Assembly: GCF_900100435.1 (NCBI RefSeq)
Contig: NZ_FNEX01000021.1
Coordinates: forward strand, 1-64,000
Length of the DNA: 64,000 nucleotides
Source of the DNA: Pedobacter sp. ok626
Lineage (GTDB): Bacteria > Bacteroidota > Bacteroidia > Sphingobacteriales > Sphingobacteriaceae
Direction: 5' to 3'
Shown: positions 54,076 to 62,305 of the stretch, piece after piece
Layout: the number at the start of each line of letters is the position of its first letter
How positions within the stretch are numbered: the first letter of the stretch is position 1
Notes under the pieces: generated by a model
What the model was told of the DNA's origin: nothing
Database searches by the model: none
Seen by the model: the letters and a program-made list of their open reading frames with translations, nothing else
Made by a program: the position numbers and the translations under genes

Positions 54076-54978
54076 ATGGAACAGCATTGGCCAATACTTT
54101 CTTATGAAAAAGGAAAGGCTACCTATGAAACTTTGCAACTATGGTCGCAGATTGTTGGAAAGATAAAACTTGCGGTTCTCCCCTGGGTAAACCATTCCTG
54201 GCATATTACACTGCACATTACAACGACAGGCTTAACTACAGGATCTATGCGTTATAATGATCAAAACTTTCAAATAGATTTTGATTTTATAGCTCATCAA
54301 TTGAAAATTACAACCAGCAATGGAGAAAACCGGCAATTTGATTTACACGGGATTTCTGTTGCTGATTTTTACGGAAAGATTTTCGAACTATTAAATGATT
54401 TAAAAATTAATGTAACAATCAGACCTGTGCCTGTTGAGCTCGCTGATCCTATTCCTTTCGAACAAGATACTATTCATGCGACCTATGAGGACGAACAGGT
54501 CACCGCTTTTCATAAAGCTTTGTTAAATATTCAGGATGTTTTTATGAAATTCAGAGCTGAATTTAGAGGTAAATGCAGCCCTATCCATTTTTTTTGGGGA
54601 AGTTTTGATTTAGCATTGTCTTTTTTTTCCGGTGCTACAGCTCCAAAACATGCAGGTGGAATACCTGGTATGCCCAATTGGGTTGCAGAAGACGCATATT
54701 GTAAAGAGGTGAGCAGTTGTGGCTTTTGGACGGGAGGGGGAGGTGTGAATGAAGCGGCATTTTATTGTTATTTGTATCCTGAACCGGAAGGATACAAGAA
54801 TGCAAGAGTTAAACCCGACGAAGCCTACTATCACCAGACGTTAGGCGAATTTATTTTGCCTTATTCAGCAGTGCAGGGGGCGGGAAAGCCAGAAGAAAAA
54901 TTAATTGAATTCTTGCGCAGTACTTATAGTATTGGCGCCGACCTGGCAAAATGGGATAGAGAATCGTTGGAATATTAA
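54076..54978 (+). CDS. DUF5996 family protein
   Basis: A 300-residue cytoplasmic protein. The pattern of DUF5996 is seen: WPILSYEKGKATYETLQLW, WVNHSWHITLHITTTGL, SPIHFFWGSFDLALSFFSG and the GFWTGGGGVNEAAFYCYLYPEP segment. It has normal length. Its activity is unknown. The 3' end overlaps the convergent UBP-finger gene by 4 bp. Confidence 0.85.
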   Translation: MEQHWPILSYEKGKATYETLQLWSQIVGKIKLAVLPWVNHSWHITLHITTTGLTTGSMRYNDQNFQIDFDFIAHQLKITTSNGENRQFDLHGISVADFYGKIFELLNDLKINVTIRPVPVELADPIPFEQDTIHATYEDEQVTAFHKALLNIQDVFMKFRAEFRGKCSPIHFFWGSFDLALSFFSGATAPKHAGGIPGMPNWVAEDAYCKEVSSCGFWTGGGGVNEAAFYCYLYPEPEGYKNARVKPDEAYYHQTLGEFILPYSAVQGAGKPEEKLIEFLRSTYSIGADLAKWDRESLEY

Positions 54979-55247
54979 TAGTCTGCAAAAACTTGATCTT
55001 TATAACACCATAACCACCTTTCGCCGGGCATAGCAGAACTCACAACAGGATGCTCTGTGGCGTGGTAATGCTTTGTCATGTGCGTATTTGGGGAATCGTC
55101 ACAGCACAATGTCACACCGCAAGTTTGACAAGTTCGCAAATGTACCCAGGTACTGTTTGTCTTAATGCATTCTTCGCACAGGAGATCTTTAGGAAGTTTT
55201 AATTCTTTAATATTTTTGATGTGGTCGCAAATTTGTTCAGTTTCCAT
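54975..55247 (-). CDS. Small UBP-type zinc finger protein
   Basis: A 90-residue protein made of one zf-UBP domain: CDHIKNI, CEECIKTNSTWVHLRTCQTCGVTLCCDDSPNTHMTKHYHATEHPV. Cys and His ligands are placed as in the ubiquitin-binding finger of eukaryotic deubiquitinases. In bacteria it stands alone and its partner is unknown, since no ubiquitin system is present. It has a clear ATG start. Confidence 0.85.
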   Translation of the reverse strand: METEQICDHIKNIKELKLPKDLLCEECIKTNSTWVHLRTCQTCGVTLCCDDSPNTHMTKHYHATEHPVVSSAMPGERWLWCYKDQVFADY

Positions 55248-55277
55248 GAGCTATGAATTTTGGATTTCAAATTACTA

Positions 55278-55955
55278 TTACGCTTGTTTAACTTCCTGTG
55301 ATTTATTGAACATAATAAATCTTTTTGAATCACCTACACGCTGTGGAATAGCTGAGCTTGAAATTATCGCATAATCTTCAGTGTTCTTATTAATGAATAC
55401 CCCAGCACCGATGATATTATTGTTTCCTATACAAACATCTTCCTTTACAGCGGAGTTGATTCCCAGGAAAGAATTATTTCCAATAGTTACATTTCCACCC
55501 ATCGTATTACCCGACAGTAGTACGTTGTTTTTAATTGTGGAATGGTGGCCAATACGTGAACCCATTAACATACAGTTATTACCTATAGTTACAAAAGGTT
55601 GTATGTCACAGCATTGATCGATAAAAGTGTTTTGCCCTGTAATCAAATCTGGCCATAAATTAGCTTTTGAAGAAATGTAATTTGCAAAAGAATAGCCAGC
55701 TTCTCTAACCTTATTGTAAACAACCTCTCTGGCACTATTTCTGCCAATGCCAATGTGCATTTTGTGATTTTCCTTTGGGAACTTTCTCAATACCTGTTCA
55801 AAGCTCAATATAGGTAGTCCCAATAGTTTGGTTTCCTCCGAAGGGATATATGCATCATCAACACAAAAAGCGACAACTTCATAAGGGCTGTCATTGTTAA
55901 AGGAGTAACATATAAGTTCCGCCATTTTTCCTGTTCCATAAATTACAACTTTCAT
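55278..55955 (-). CDS. NeuD-like sugar O-acyltransferase (left-handed beta-helix)
   Basis: A 225-residue enzyme starting at ATG 55955 (MKVVIYGTGKMAELI); the frame is open to 56024. The N-terminal Rossmann-like PglD/NeuD domain (about 1-90) precedes a hexapeptide-repeat helix with TIGNNCMLMGSRIGHHSTIKNNVLLSGNTM and SVKEDVCIGNNNIIGAGV. Members acetylate nucleotide sugars or sialic acids at O- or N-positions. No capsule or LPS gene is adjacent, so the acceptor is open. Confidence 0.82.
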   Translation of the reverse strand: MKVVIYGTGKMAELICYSFNNDSPYEVVAFCVDDAYIPSEETKLLGLPILSFEQVLRKFPKENHKMHIGIGRNSAREVVYNKVREAGYSFANYISSKANLWPDLITGQNTFIDQCCDIQPFVTIGNNCMLMGSRIGHHSTIKNNVLLSGNTMGGNVTIGNNSFLGINSAVKEDVCIGNNNIIGAGVFINKNTEDYAIISSSAIPQRVGDSKRFIMFNKSQEVKQA

Positions 55956-56276
55956 AGTGCCATGTTTTGAGGTTAAATTATCTTGTTTAAAGATAGTCCA
56001 AAATATTACGCAAGTGTATAGCAACTACCCATTTTGACAAGTTCCTTCTTTACAGTTTTACAGCTTCTTAAAGTAATATTTGTAAGAACAAAGCAGATTA
56101 CATTTAGTTTTTTTATAATATATGGGGATATTTTGCTTTCCTATAAAATAAGCTCATTTCTGAATGACATTACATATTGTAAACTTGTTTTACGGTTTTG
56201 AGCCTTATTGTTTACAGGTTCTTAACCGTATTTAACTCTTTTTAAGTATTTTTCGAAACAATTGAGCAAGCCAAAA
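55956..56276. other. Intergenic region between the acyltransferase and cytochrome genes
   Basis: An AT-rich 321-bp stretch. TGTAAAC (56178-56184) and GTTTACA (56210-56216) form a 7-bp inverted pair. I see no reliable promoter box or terminator. Confidence 0.5.
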
Positions 56277-57323
56277 ATGAAATCATCAGACAAAGCACTT
56301 ATTTATACTGCCAGAAGTATAGCTATTGTAGCCATCTTGTTTGTGATTTGCGGGTTTATCATAATTAGCCTCTTTTTCTGGAACGATCGTCCAACTGATA
56401 GAGTTATATCGGTTCAGACAGAATTAGTGCAAGCTGGAGCAGCTCTTGAGCCTTTACAAAAACGTTCTACGCCTGTGGATTCATGGAAGGCACCCCATGA
56501 AAGTACTATTCCCGCTGGTAAATATGGTGATATGATTAAGTATGGAAAAGATCTGGTTGTGAATACCTCTAAATATTTCGGCCCGAATGGAACTGTTGCT
56601 CAAATCAGCAATGGGATGAATTGTCAAAATTGCCACCTTGAAGCAGGAACAAAGCCATTCGCTAATAACTTTTCTGTATTTATTTCCAGTTATCCTAAAA
56701 AAAGCAACAGGTCTGGCAAGATAGAGCCGCCATCCGAGCGCATAGCAGAATGTTTTGAACGCAGTCTTAATGGCAAAGTACCAGATGAATCAGGCAAAGA
56801 GATCCAGGCAATGTTGGCCTATATGACATGGGTTGGTACAGGCCTGAATAAAGGAGATCTAGTTTTTGGAAATAGCACGGAAAAATTGAAATATCTGGAT
56901 AGGGCAGCAGACCCCAAACTGGGGTTAATCTTATATAATAACAAGTGTCAGAGCTGTCACGGCAGGGATGGAGAAGGGATAATTGCTGAAGATAAACTCA
57001 GTTATGTTTATCCACCTTTATGGGGTAAGGATAGTTATAACGATGGGGCAGGGCAGTACAGGTTAAGCAATTTTGCTGGATTTGTGAAGAACAATATGCC
57101 CTTGGGTGCAACTTATGATAATCCGCAACTAAGCGATGAGGAAGCATGGGATTTAGCGGCCTTTGTTAATTCGCAACCCAGACCGCATAGAACGCAGAAA
57201 AAGGACTATCCTGATTTGACAAAGAAGCCAATTGATGCGCCTTATGGGCCTTACGCGGATAAATACCCTGAGCAGCAGCATAAATTTGGACCTTACGGAT
57301 CAATTGTTTTCGCAACAAAATAA
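56277..57323 (+). CDS. TsdA-like di-haem cytochrome c
   Basis: A 348-residue protein starting at ATG 56277 (a TTG 15 bp upstream is possible), with one N-terminal membrane anchor (about 12-34). The haem sites are CQNCH at 116-120 and CQSCH at 224-228. C159 in ERIAECFERSLNG is at the position expected for the axial Cys ligand of thiosulfate dehydrogenase TsdA (inference). It may oxidise thiosulfate to tetrathionate or reduce it, or be a general electron carrier. The MsrB gene lies 105 bp downstream. Confidence 0.78.
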   Translation: MKSSDKALIYTARSIAIVAILFVICGFIIISLFFWNDRPTDRVISVQTELVQAGAALEPLQKRSTPVDSWKAPHESTIPAGKYGDMIKYGKDLVVNTSKYFGPNGTVAQISNGMNCQNCHLEAGTKPFANNFSVFISSYPKKSNRSGKIEPPSERIAECFERSLNGKVPDESGKEIQAMLAYMTWVGTGLNKGDLVFGNSTEKLKYLDRAADPKLGLILYNNKCQSCHGRDGEGIIAEDKLSYVYPPLWGKDSYNDGAGQYRLSNFAGFVKNNMPLGATYDNPQLSDEEAWDLAAFVNSQPRPHRTQKKDYPDLTKKPIDAPYGPYADKYPEQQHKFGPYGSIVFATK

Positions 57324-57428
57324 ATAATAACGCGTTACAACTTTAATGTCCAAACGTTGTTATATAGTGGTGTATAAAACCCAAGGTCAGCTTATTCTCG
57401 TATATATAGTTATAATAGAACTTTAATA

Positions 57429-57932
57429 ATGAAAACGATATTCACTTCATTGATCCTTGTACTATTGTTTAACGGTAGCTACGGACAAAATAAAGCTATG
57501 AAAAATTCATATTATTCCAGAACGGACACTAAAAAACTAAATGTGAGCAATGCGGAATGGAAAAAGATACTGCCTGCAGATCTGTATGCTGTAGCCAGAG
57601 AGGCCGCGACAGAAAAGCCTTTCACAGGAAAATATTGGGATTCGGAAACCAGAGGAACATACTACTGCAAAGTATGCGGCAATCCTCTGTTTAAGTCCGA
57701 CGCTAAGTTTGCCAGTACATGCGGCTGGCCAAGTTTTTTCGAGCCTATCCGTAAAAAAAGTACCATTTACAAGAACGATAACTCTTTAGGGATGCATCGG
57801 ACAGAAGTGCTCTGCGGTCGCTGCGGTTCTCACCTAGGACATATTTTTGATGATGGCCCAGCACCAACCTACAAGCGTTACTGTATGAATTCTATCGCTA
57901 TGGATTTTGAGCCTGAAGGTTTGGGGAAATAG
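57429..57932 (+). CDS. msrB: Exported peptide-methionine (R)-S-oxide reductase MsrB
   Basis: A 167-residue enzyme with a signal peptide (about 19 residues, ending GSYGQ), so it is exported. The zinc cysteines are CKVCG and CGRCG, the SelR fold has STCGWPSFFEPI and HLGHIFDDGPAPT, and the catalytic Cys is in RYCMNS. It reduces methionine-R-sulfoxide in proteins of the periplasm. The neighbouring cytochrome suggests a shared extra-cytoplasmic redox setting (inference). Confidence 0.9.
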   Translation: MKTIFTSLILVLLFNGSYGQNKAMKNSYYSRTDTKKLNVSNAEWKKILPADLYAVAREAATEKPFTGKYWDSETRGTYYCKVCGNPLFKSDAKFASTCGWPSFFEPIRKKSTIYKNDNSLGMHRTEVLCGRCGSHLGHIFDDGPAPTYKRYCMNSIAMDFEPEGLGK

Positions 57933-57942
57933 TTAGTGCGTA

Positions 57943-58353
57943 TTATGAATGCAAATGTTTCTTCAATACTTCGGCAAGTTCTTTGGGCAACAGGGGTTTC
58001 TTCAATAATTTGACCACATGTGGGCTTGCTTCGGCTCTTTTGAGATCTCCAAAATCAAGTGTTGAAGAAAGCATTGCAATTGAACAATTTTGGGTTAACC
58101 GTTTGGGAAGATCTTTGTAAACTTCTAAAAATTCGAAACCATCCATATCCGGCATTTGTATGTCCAGCAATATAAAATCGGGCAGTTTACCCCCATTGTT
58201 TAAGGTAGTATGGAGGTAATTTAGCGCCTCTTCAGCTGATAGGCAAGTAATGATTTCCTCAAACAAGTTTGATATTTTTATGATTTTGGAATTGATCTTT
58301 AAATCAACATCATTATCATCTATTAATAAAACTGTTTTATGATTATTTGACAT
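57943..58353 (-). CDS. Single-domain response regulator
   Basis: A 136-residue receiver-only regulator with phospho-Asp D64 (FILLDIQMPD), acidic pair IDDND, and the Lys in LKKPL. It lacks an output domain. It overlaps the upstream receiver-kinase gene by 11 bp and is the last gene of the five-gene operon at the right edge. It probably takes phosphate from one of the two kinases and acts through protein contact. Confidence 0.88.
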   Translation of the reverse strand: MSNNHKTVLLIDDNDVDLKINSKIIKISNLFEEIITCLSAEEALNYLHTTLNNGGKLPDFILLDIQMPDMDGFEFLEVYKDLPKRLTQNCSIAMLSSTLDFGDLKRAEASPHVVKLLKKPLLPKELAEVLKKHLHS

Positions 58354-59422
58354 TAGGAATGGTTATTTTAAAGGTAGTACCTTCAGCCGGATCAGAACTT
58401 ACAGTGATTTTTCCATTAATCTTATTCAATGCCTCTTTGACAATAAATAAGCCTAATCCGCTGCCCTGATTAACTTTACTCTTGAAAAATTGAGTGAAAA
58501 TCTTTTCTAAATGCTCATTCAAAATGCCCATGCCGTTATCCGTGATAGAAATTTCAACTTGCTCTCTTCTAACATTAACATTCACACTTACCCTTTTGTT
58601 TACTTCGGTCTCTTTCTGATATTTTATCGCATTGGAGATCAGGTTGCCCAATATCACTTCAATTCTAAAAACATCCCCATAAAACTCTTCGTTCTGATTA
58701 ATATCTACACTAAAAGTCGTTTCATGATCCGAATAAGTGTACAATTCAACCAATTCAGGTACCAGCTTATGAAAGTCAATAGCCGTGTTTTCCGAAATGG
58801 TTTTATTGTTTTTATAGTATTGAAGTGTTTTCTGAATGTAGTAATCCAACTTATTAGAACAGGTCTCAATCAAACTCCAATATTCGCCACTGGAGTTGTA
58901 AAGTCCTTCCATTTTAACCAGGTTCACAATACCCATTGCCGATACAAGGGGAGCTCTTAATTCATGAGAAATACTATATATAAACCTGTTGAGTTCATCA
59001 TTTGTCTTTTCCAATTCAGCTACTTTGTTCCTAAGGTCAATTTTTGCCTTATAAGCATCGTAAGCATTTTTGATGGAATTGTGTAGTTCCAGATCATTCC
59101 AGGGCTTGGTAATATACCTGTAGATATCGCCATGGTTAATCGCATCGGCAAGCGCTTCAATATCTGTATAGCCAGTTAGCAATATCCTTATTGGATCAGG
59201 ATAGGACTCTGTAATACTTTTAAAAAACTCTACACCTGTAGTACCCGGCATCTTTTGATCGGCCAGAATAACCTGAACAGAAATGTTTTGTAAGACTTTT
59301 AAACCTTCGGCAGCTGAGATAGCTGTATAAATTTCATACTGTCGCCTAAAACTCGCTTTAAAAGCCTGAAGATTATTTTCCTCATCATCAATATATAGAA
59401 CTCTTACATTGGGTGCACTCAT
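58343..59422 (-). CDS. Receiver-histidine kinase hybrid
   Basis: A 359-residue soluble protein. The N-terminal receiver has D55 (VILADQKMPG); a linker helix follows; the kinase has H153 (YSISHELRAPLVSA), NLISNAIKYQKE, DNGMGI and GSGLGLFIVKEA. Such receiver-first kinases relay signals between kinases. It is 13 bp downstream of the 7TMR-DISM kinase and overlaps the downstream regulator by 11 bp. Confidence 0.9.
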   Translation of the reverse strand: MSAPNVRVLYIDDEENNLQAFKASFRRQYEIYTAISAAEGLKVLQNISVQVILADQKMPGTTGVEFFKSITESYPDPIRILLTGYTDIEALADAINHGDIYRYITKPWNDLELHNSIKNAYDAYKAKIDLRNKVAELEKTNDELNRFIYSISHELRAPLVSAMGIVNLVKMEGLYNSSGEYWSLIETCSNKLDYYIQKTLQYYKNNKTISENTAIDFHKLVPELVELYTYSDHETTFSVDINQNEEFYGDVFRIEVILGNLISNAIKYQKETEVNKRVSVNVNVRREQVEISITDNGMGILNEHLEKIFTQFFKSKVNQGSGLGLFIVKEALNKINGKITVSSDPAEGTTFKITIPNVK

Positions 59423-59435
59423 AGTACGCTTTTGC

Positions 59436-61592
59436 TTATTGTGTATTAACAGGTAATGTAATGATGAATTCTGTACCTTGATCTACTTCGGATAGAACAT
59501 CGATATGACCTTTATGTTTCTCAATTATACTAAAAACAATTGATAAACCTAAACCCGTTCCTTCGCCAACTTCTTTAGTGGTAAAGAAAGGTTCAAATAT
59601 TTTATGTTTAACCTCATCAGTCATACCAGTGCCAGTATCCTTGATGCTAATTTTAACCGTATTGTCCTCGTACCAGGTTTTTATCGTTAGTTGTTCTTCT
59701 TCTCTGTCTTTTCCGTTAGATTTTATTGCTTGTATGGCATTGGATATCAGGTTCATAAATACCTGATTTATTTTACCTGGCAGACATTCGATTTTAGGCA
59801 AATTTCCAAATTCTCTATATACCTTAAGGTTATCTGGCATGGTGTTTTTTACCAAAACCAAGGTAGATTGTAAGCCTTCGTTAAGATCAATTGGTTTTAA
59901 ATCATCTTCATCTAAACGACTAAAATTTCTTAAACTTCTGATGATTTCTGCTGTTCTTTTTGCTCCGTCGGTAATACCTACCAGCAGTGAATCAATCTCA
60001 TTGTTGACGAATTCTAGGTCGATTTGCTTTTTAAAGGCATCTATTTCCCTGATCTGCTCTTCCACATTTTCAGCTGAAAAATCAACATTTTCATACTTAG
60101 TAATGATTTCTTTCAAATCATCTATATCTAGTTGTAAAGGTTTAATGTTCGAGGTAACAAAGTTGATCGGGTTATTGATCTCATGGGCAATGCCAGCCGT
60201 TAACTGACCTAACGCTGCCATTTTCTCCGCATCTACCAATTGTGACTGTGCCGCCTTAAGGTTGCTCAGCGCATCATTCAGGTTGGTGTTTGTTTCCTGT
60301 AAGGCTTCAGTACGTTCATTGACCTTCTTCTCCAGTTCTATGTTTTGTTGCAGTATCAATTGCTCATTTTCTTTAGAAATCAACAAGGCACGCTTCTGGG
60401 CAAGCTCGTTTTCCTTTTTAAAGAAGTTAATCCTGTCCGCAAGGGCGAATGAAAGGAGCATGACTTCAACTACCGATGTGAATTGTACCGCATAGGTGGT
60501 ATAGACGTTGTACGGTAATATCTCGTAATCTTTAAGAATAAAGACCAGCATACCGAAAAACAAGAATGACCAGGAAGCGAGGTAGTAACCCGCCGGCTTA
60601 AATTTCTTGTGGACGAAAACCTGGTATGCTGTAGAAGTACCAATAATAGAGCCTGCGAGGATAAGAATCTGCATGGCTATAAAAGAGAATTGCTTAAATC
60701 CGACCAGCAACAATAAAGTATTGAAGATAGAAAGTGTCAGCAGGATATTGATGATTTTATGGCTCTTCGGTGCATTTACCTTCGTGTTCAGAAAAGACTG
60801 GGTAAACATAATAGAGGCTGCGAGACCGAGGTTGGCAAAGAGGCAGACCGAAATATTATTTAACCACCCATCACTTAACAGCAAATATTTTGTGAAATAA
60901 CCTTGTAACGCCGTTTGGGTTGCCCAGGTAAAAAAGATACAGAAAATATAGTTGAGGTAACTGCTGTCTTTGATGCTGAAGTACAAGAACAGGTTGTAGG
61001 TAAACATGATGATCATTACCCCTGCATACATACCGAAAAGTATATCCCGTTGCGCAAAAATATTATCAAATTCATATTTTGAGGCTACAAAAACCGGTGC
61101 GATTACAATCTCATCTGAATATAATTTAAGGATAATATCGGGTTGCTGCGCCACAACGTATTGAGGGATAATATAACTTTTGACATTACCCGGATAGTCC
61201 AGATCAGCAATTGTACTATAAGGAGTACTCGTAATTTTATAGATAACCTTATCGCTCTTTACAAAGTAGATATCAGAGACCTTCATTCTTGCCTGATCAA
61301 TCATGATACTGGGCTCGGAAAGCGTAATCAGATGTGTTTTATCGGCCCTTAACCATATGGGTTTGCTCAATTCAGCAAAATTGATAAAGGGGGCTTTTAA
61401 GGGCTTGAATTTATCCGAGGCCTTAATGATCCATCCGATTGAGGCAGTGTCAGGAAAATCAGTTAGAATGGACGAATGTTGGGTGACATTAATGATCGAA
61501 TCTCTTTTTTCAGTTGGTTCAGCTTTTAAAAGAAAAGAATAAGTTAGGCATAAGAAGAAAACAAATAGCTTTTTATAAAGATGTTTTATCAT
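59436..61592 (-). CDS. 7TMR-DISM sensor histidine kinase
   Basis: A 718-residue membrane sensor. After a signal peptide (about 24 residues, ending LLKAE) a periplasmic DISMED2-type sensing domain (about 30-180) precedes a seven-helix membrane part (about 185-395; for example DILFGMYAGVMIIMFTYNLF). A coiled coil and a kinase follow, with H470 (GIAHEINNPINFV), NLISNAIQAIKS, DTGTGMTDEV and GTGLGLSIVFSI. 7TMR-DISM proteins sense small, often carbohydrate-type, extracellular ligands. Its ATG overlaps the stop of the upstream gene by 4 bp, so it is translated with it. Confidence 0.9.
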   Translation of the reverse strand: MIKHLYKKLFVFFLCLTYSFLLKAEPTEKRDSIINVTQHSSILTDFPDTASIGWIIKASDKFKPLKAPFINFAELSKPIWLRADKTHLITLSEPSIMIDQARMKVSDIYFVKSDKVIYKITSTPYSTIADLDYPGNVKSYIIPQYVVAQQPDIILKLYSDEIVIAPVFVASKYEFDNIFAQRDILFGMYAGVMIIMFTYNLFLYFSIKDSSYLNYIFCIFFTWATQTALQGYFTKYLLLSDGWLNNISVCLFANLGLAASIMFTQSFLNTKVNAPKSHKIINILLTLSIFNTLLLLVGFKQFSFIAMQILILAGSIIGTSTAYQVFVHKKFKPAGYYLASWSFLFFGMLVFILKDYEILPYNVYTTYAVQFTSVVEVMLLSFALADRINFFKKENELAQKRALLISKENEQLILQQNIELEKKVNERTEALQETNTNLNDALSNLKAAQSQLVDAEKMAALGQLTAGIAHEINNPINFVTSNIKPLQLDIDDLKEIITKYENVDFSAENVEEQIREIDAFKKQIDLEFVNNEIDSLLVGITDGAKRTAEIIRSLRNFSRLDEDDLKPIDLNEGLQSTLVLVKNTMPDNLKVYREFGNLPKIECLPGKINQVFMNLISNAIQAIKSNGKDREEEQLTIKTWYEDNTVKISIKDTGTGMTDEVKHKIFEPFFTTKEVGEGTGLGLSIVFSIIEKHKGHIDVLSEVDQGTEFIITLPVNTQ

Positions 61593-62305
61593 AAAATTAT
61601 ATCAATATGCATGTCTATAAAGCCATCGTTTGTTTTGTTTGGGATAGGGATAATTTGTTTTGGATTCTTTCTTAAAGCCATTACAAAATCATGAGACTCC
61701 TGTGTTGCAGTAGGTAAAGTATCTAGTTCGTCATTCAAGACAACAGTGGCGGTAAGGTCTTCTTTAGGGTAATAAAACTTTCCATTGATACCAATCTCTT
61801 TAACTACCCTAAAACCACCTCTAACAGCATTTCTATAGGTTGCAGGAGCGGTAAGACCAAATAATGATTGCAATCCGATAAGGCTGGATAGTGCCACAGT
61901 AATTTGGCTTAACACCCAACTACCAACACCTAATCCGGCAATTTCCCAAGAGTTCCATACGCCGCAAAGCTCTCCGGTTCCGTTAGGAATTCTGTCGGCC
62001 ACCATACCATATATCCGATCATCCATATCGCCGACAGCACCCTCAATAGGGAGCGGGGTAATTCCATCGGCAACATGAACCCTACTGCCGGCCAATGCTT
62101 TTCCATCCTCTTCGGCACTCACAATAACCACATAAACACCAGGGTTAAGTACCCAGTCTATTTTTGCAGAAGTGATTTTCGTGATACCGAATATTTCTAA
62201 TACATGCGTGTGCCCTTCAATAAATTTCATACAAGCCGCGCGATTATCTACGGCTCTAAACGCTTTAAAATAAAGCTTGGTGATCTGCGGTCTATGCTGT
62301 TCCAA
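61589..62305 (-). CDS. GNAT/FeeM-like N-acyltransferase-type protein
   Basis: A 238-residue protein starting at a TTG at 62305, 14 bp inside the upstream gene. No close family is recognised. Segments fit an acyltransferase fold like that of FeeM or acyl-homoserine-lactone synthases: the strand pair YVVIVSAEEDGKALAGSRVHV, then a GELCGVWNSWEIAGLGVGSW turn before a long helix, and the TYRNAVRGGFRVVKEIG turn. This is inference from pattern only. It lies between the E1-nitroreductase gene and the sensor kinase and overlaps both, so it is part of one translation unit. Confidence 0.55.
   Translation of the reverse strand: MEQHRPQITKLYFKAFRAVDNRAACMKFIEGHTHVLEIFGITKITSAKIDWVLNPGVYVVIVSAEEDGKALAGSRVHVADGITPLPIEGAVGDMDDRIYGMVADRIPNGTGELCGVWNSWEIAGLGVGSWVLSQITVALSSLIGLQSLFGLTAPATYRNAVRGGFRVVKEIGINGKFYYPKEDLTATVVLNDELDTLPTATQESHDFVMALRKNPKQIIPIPNKTNDGFIDMHIDIIL

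Noticed and set aside
59839..60207. 122-codon frame antisense to the 7TMR-DISM kinase
   Set aside because: It mirrors the kinase domain codons and has no promoter or recognised domain.
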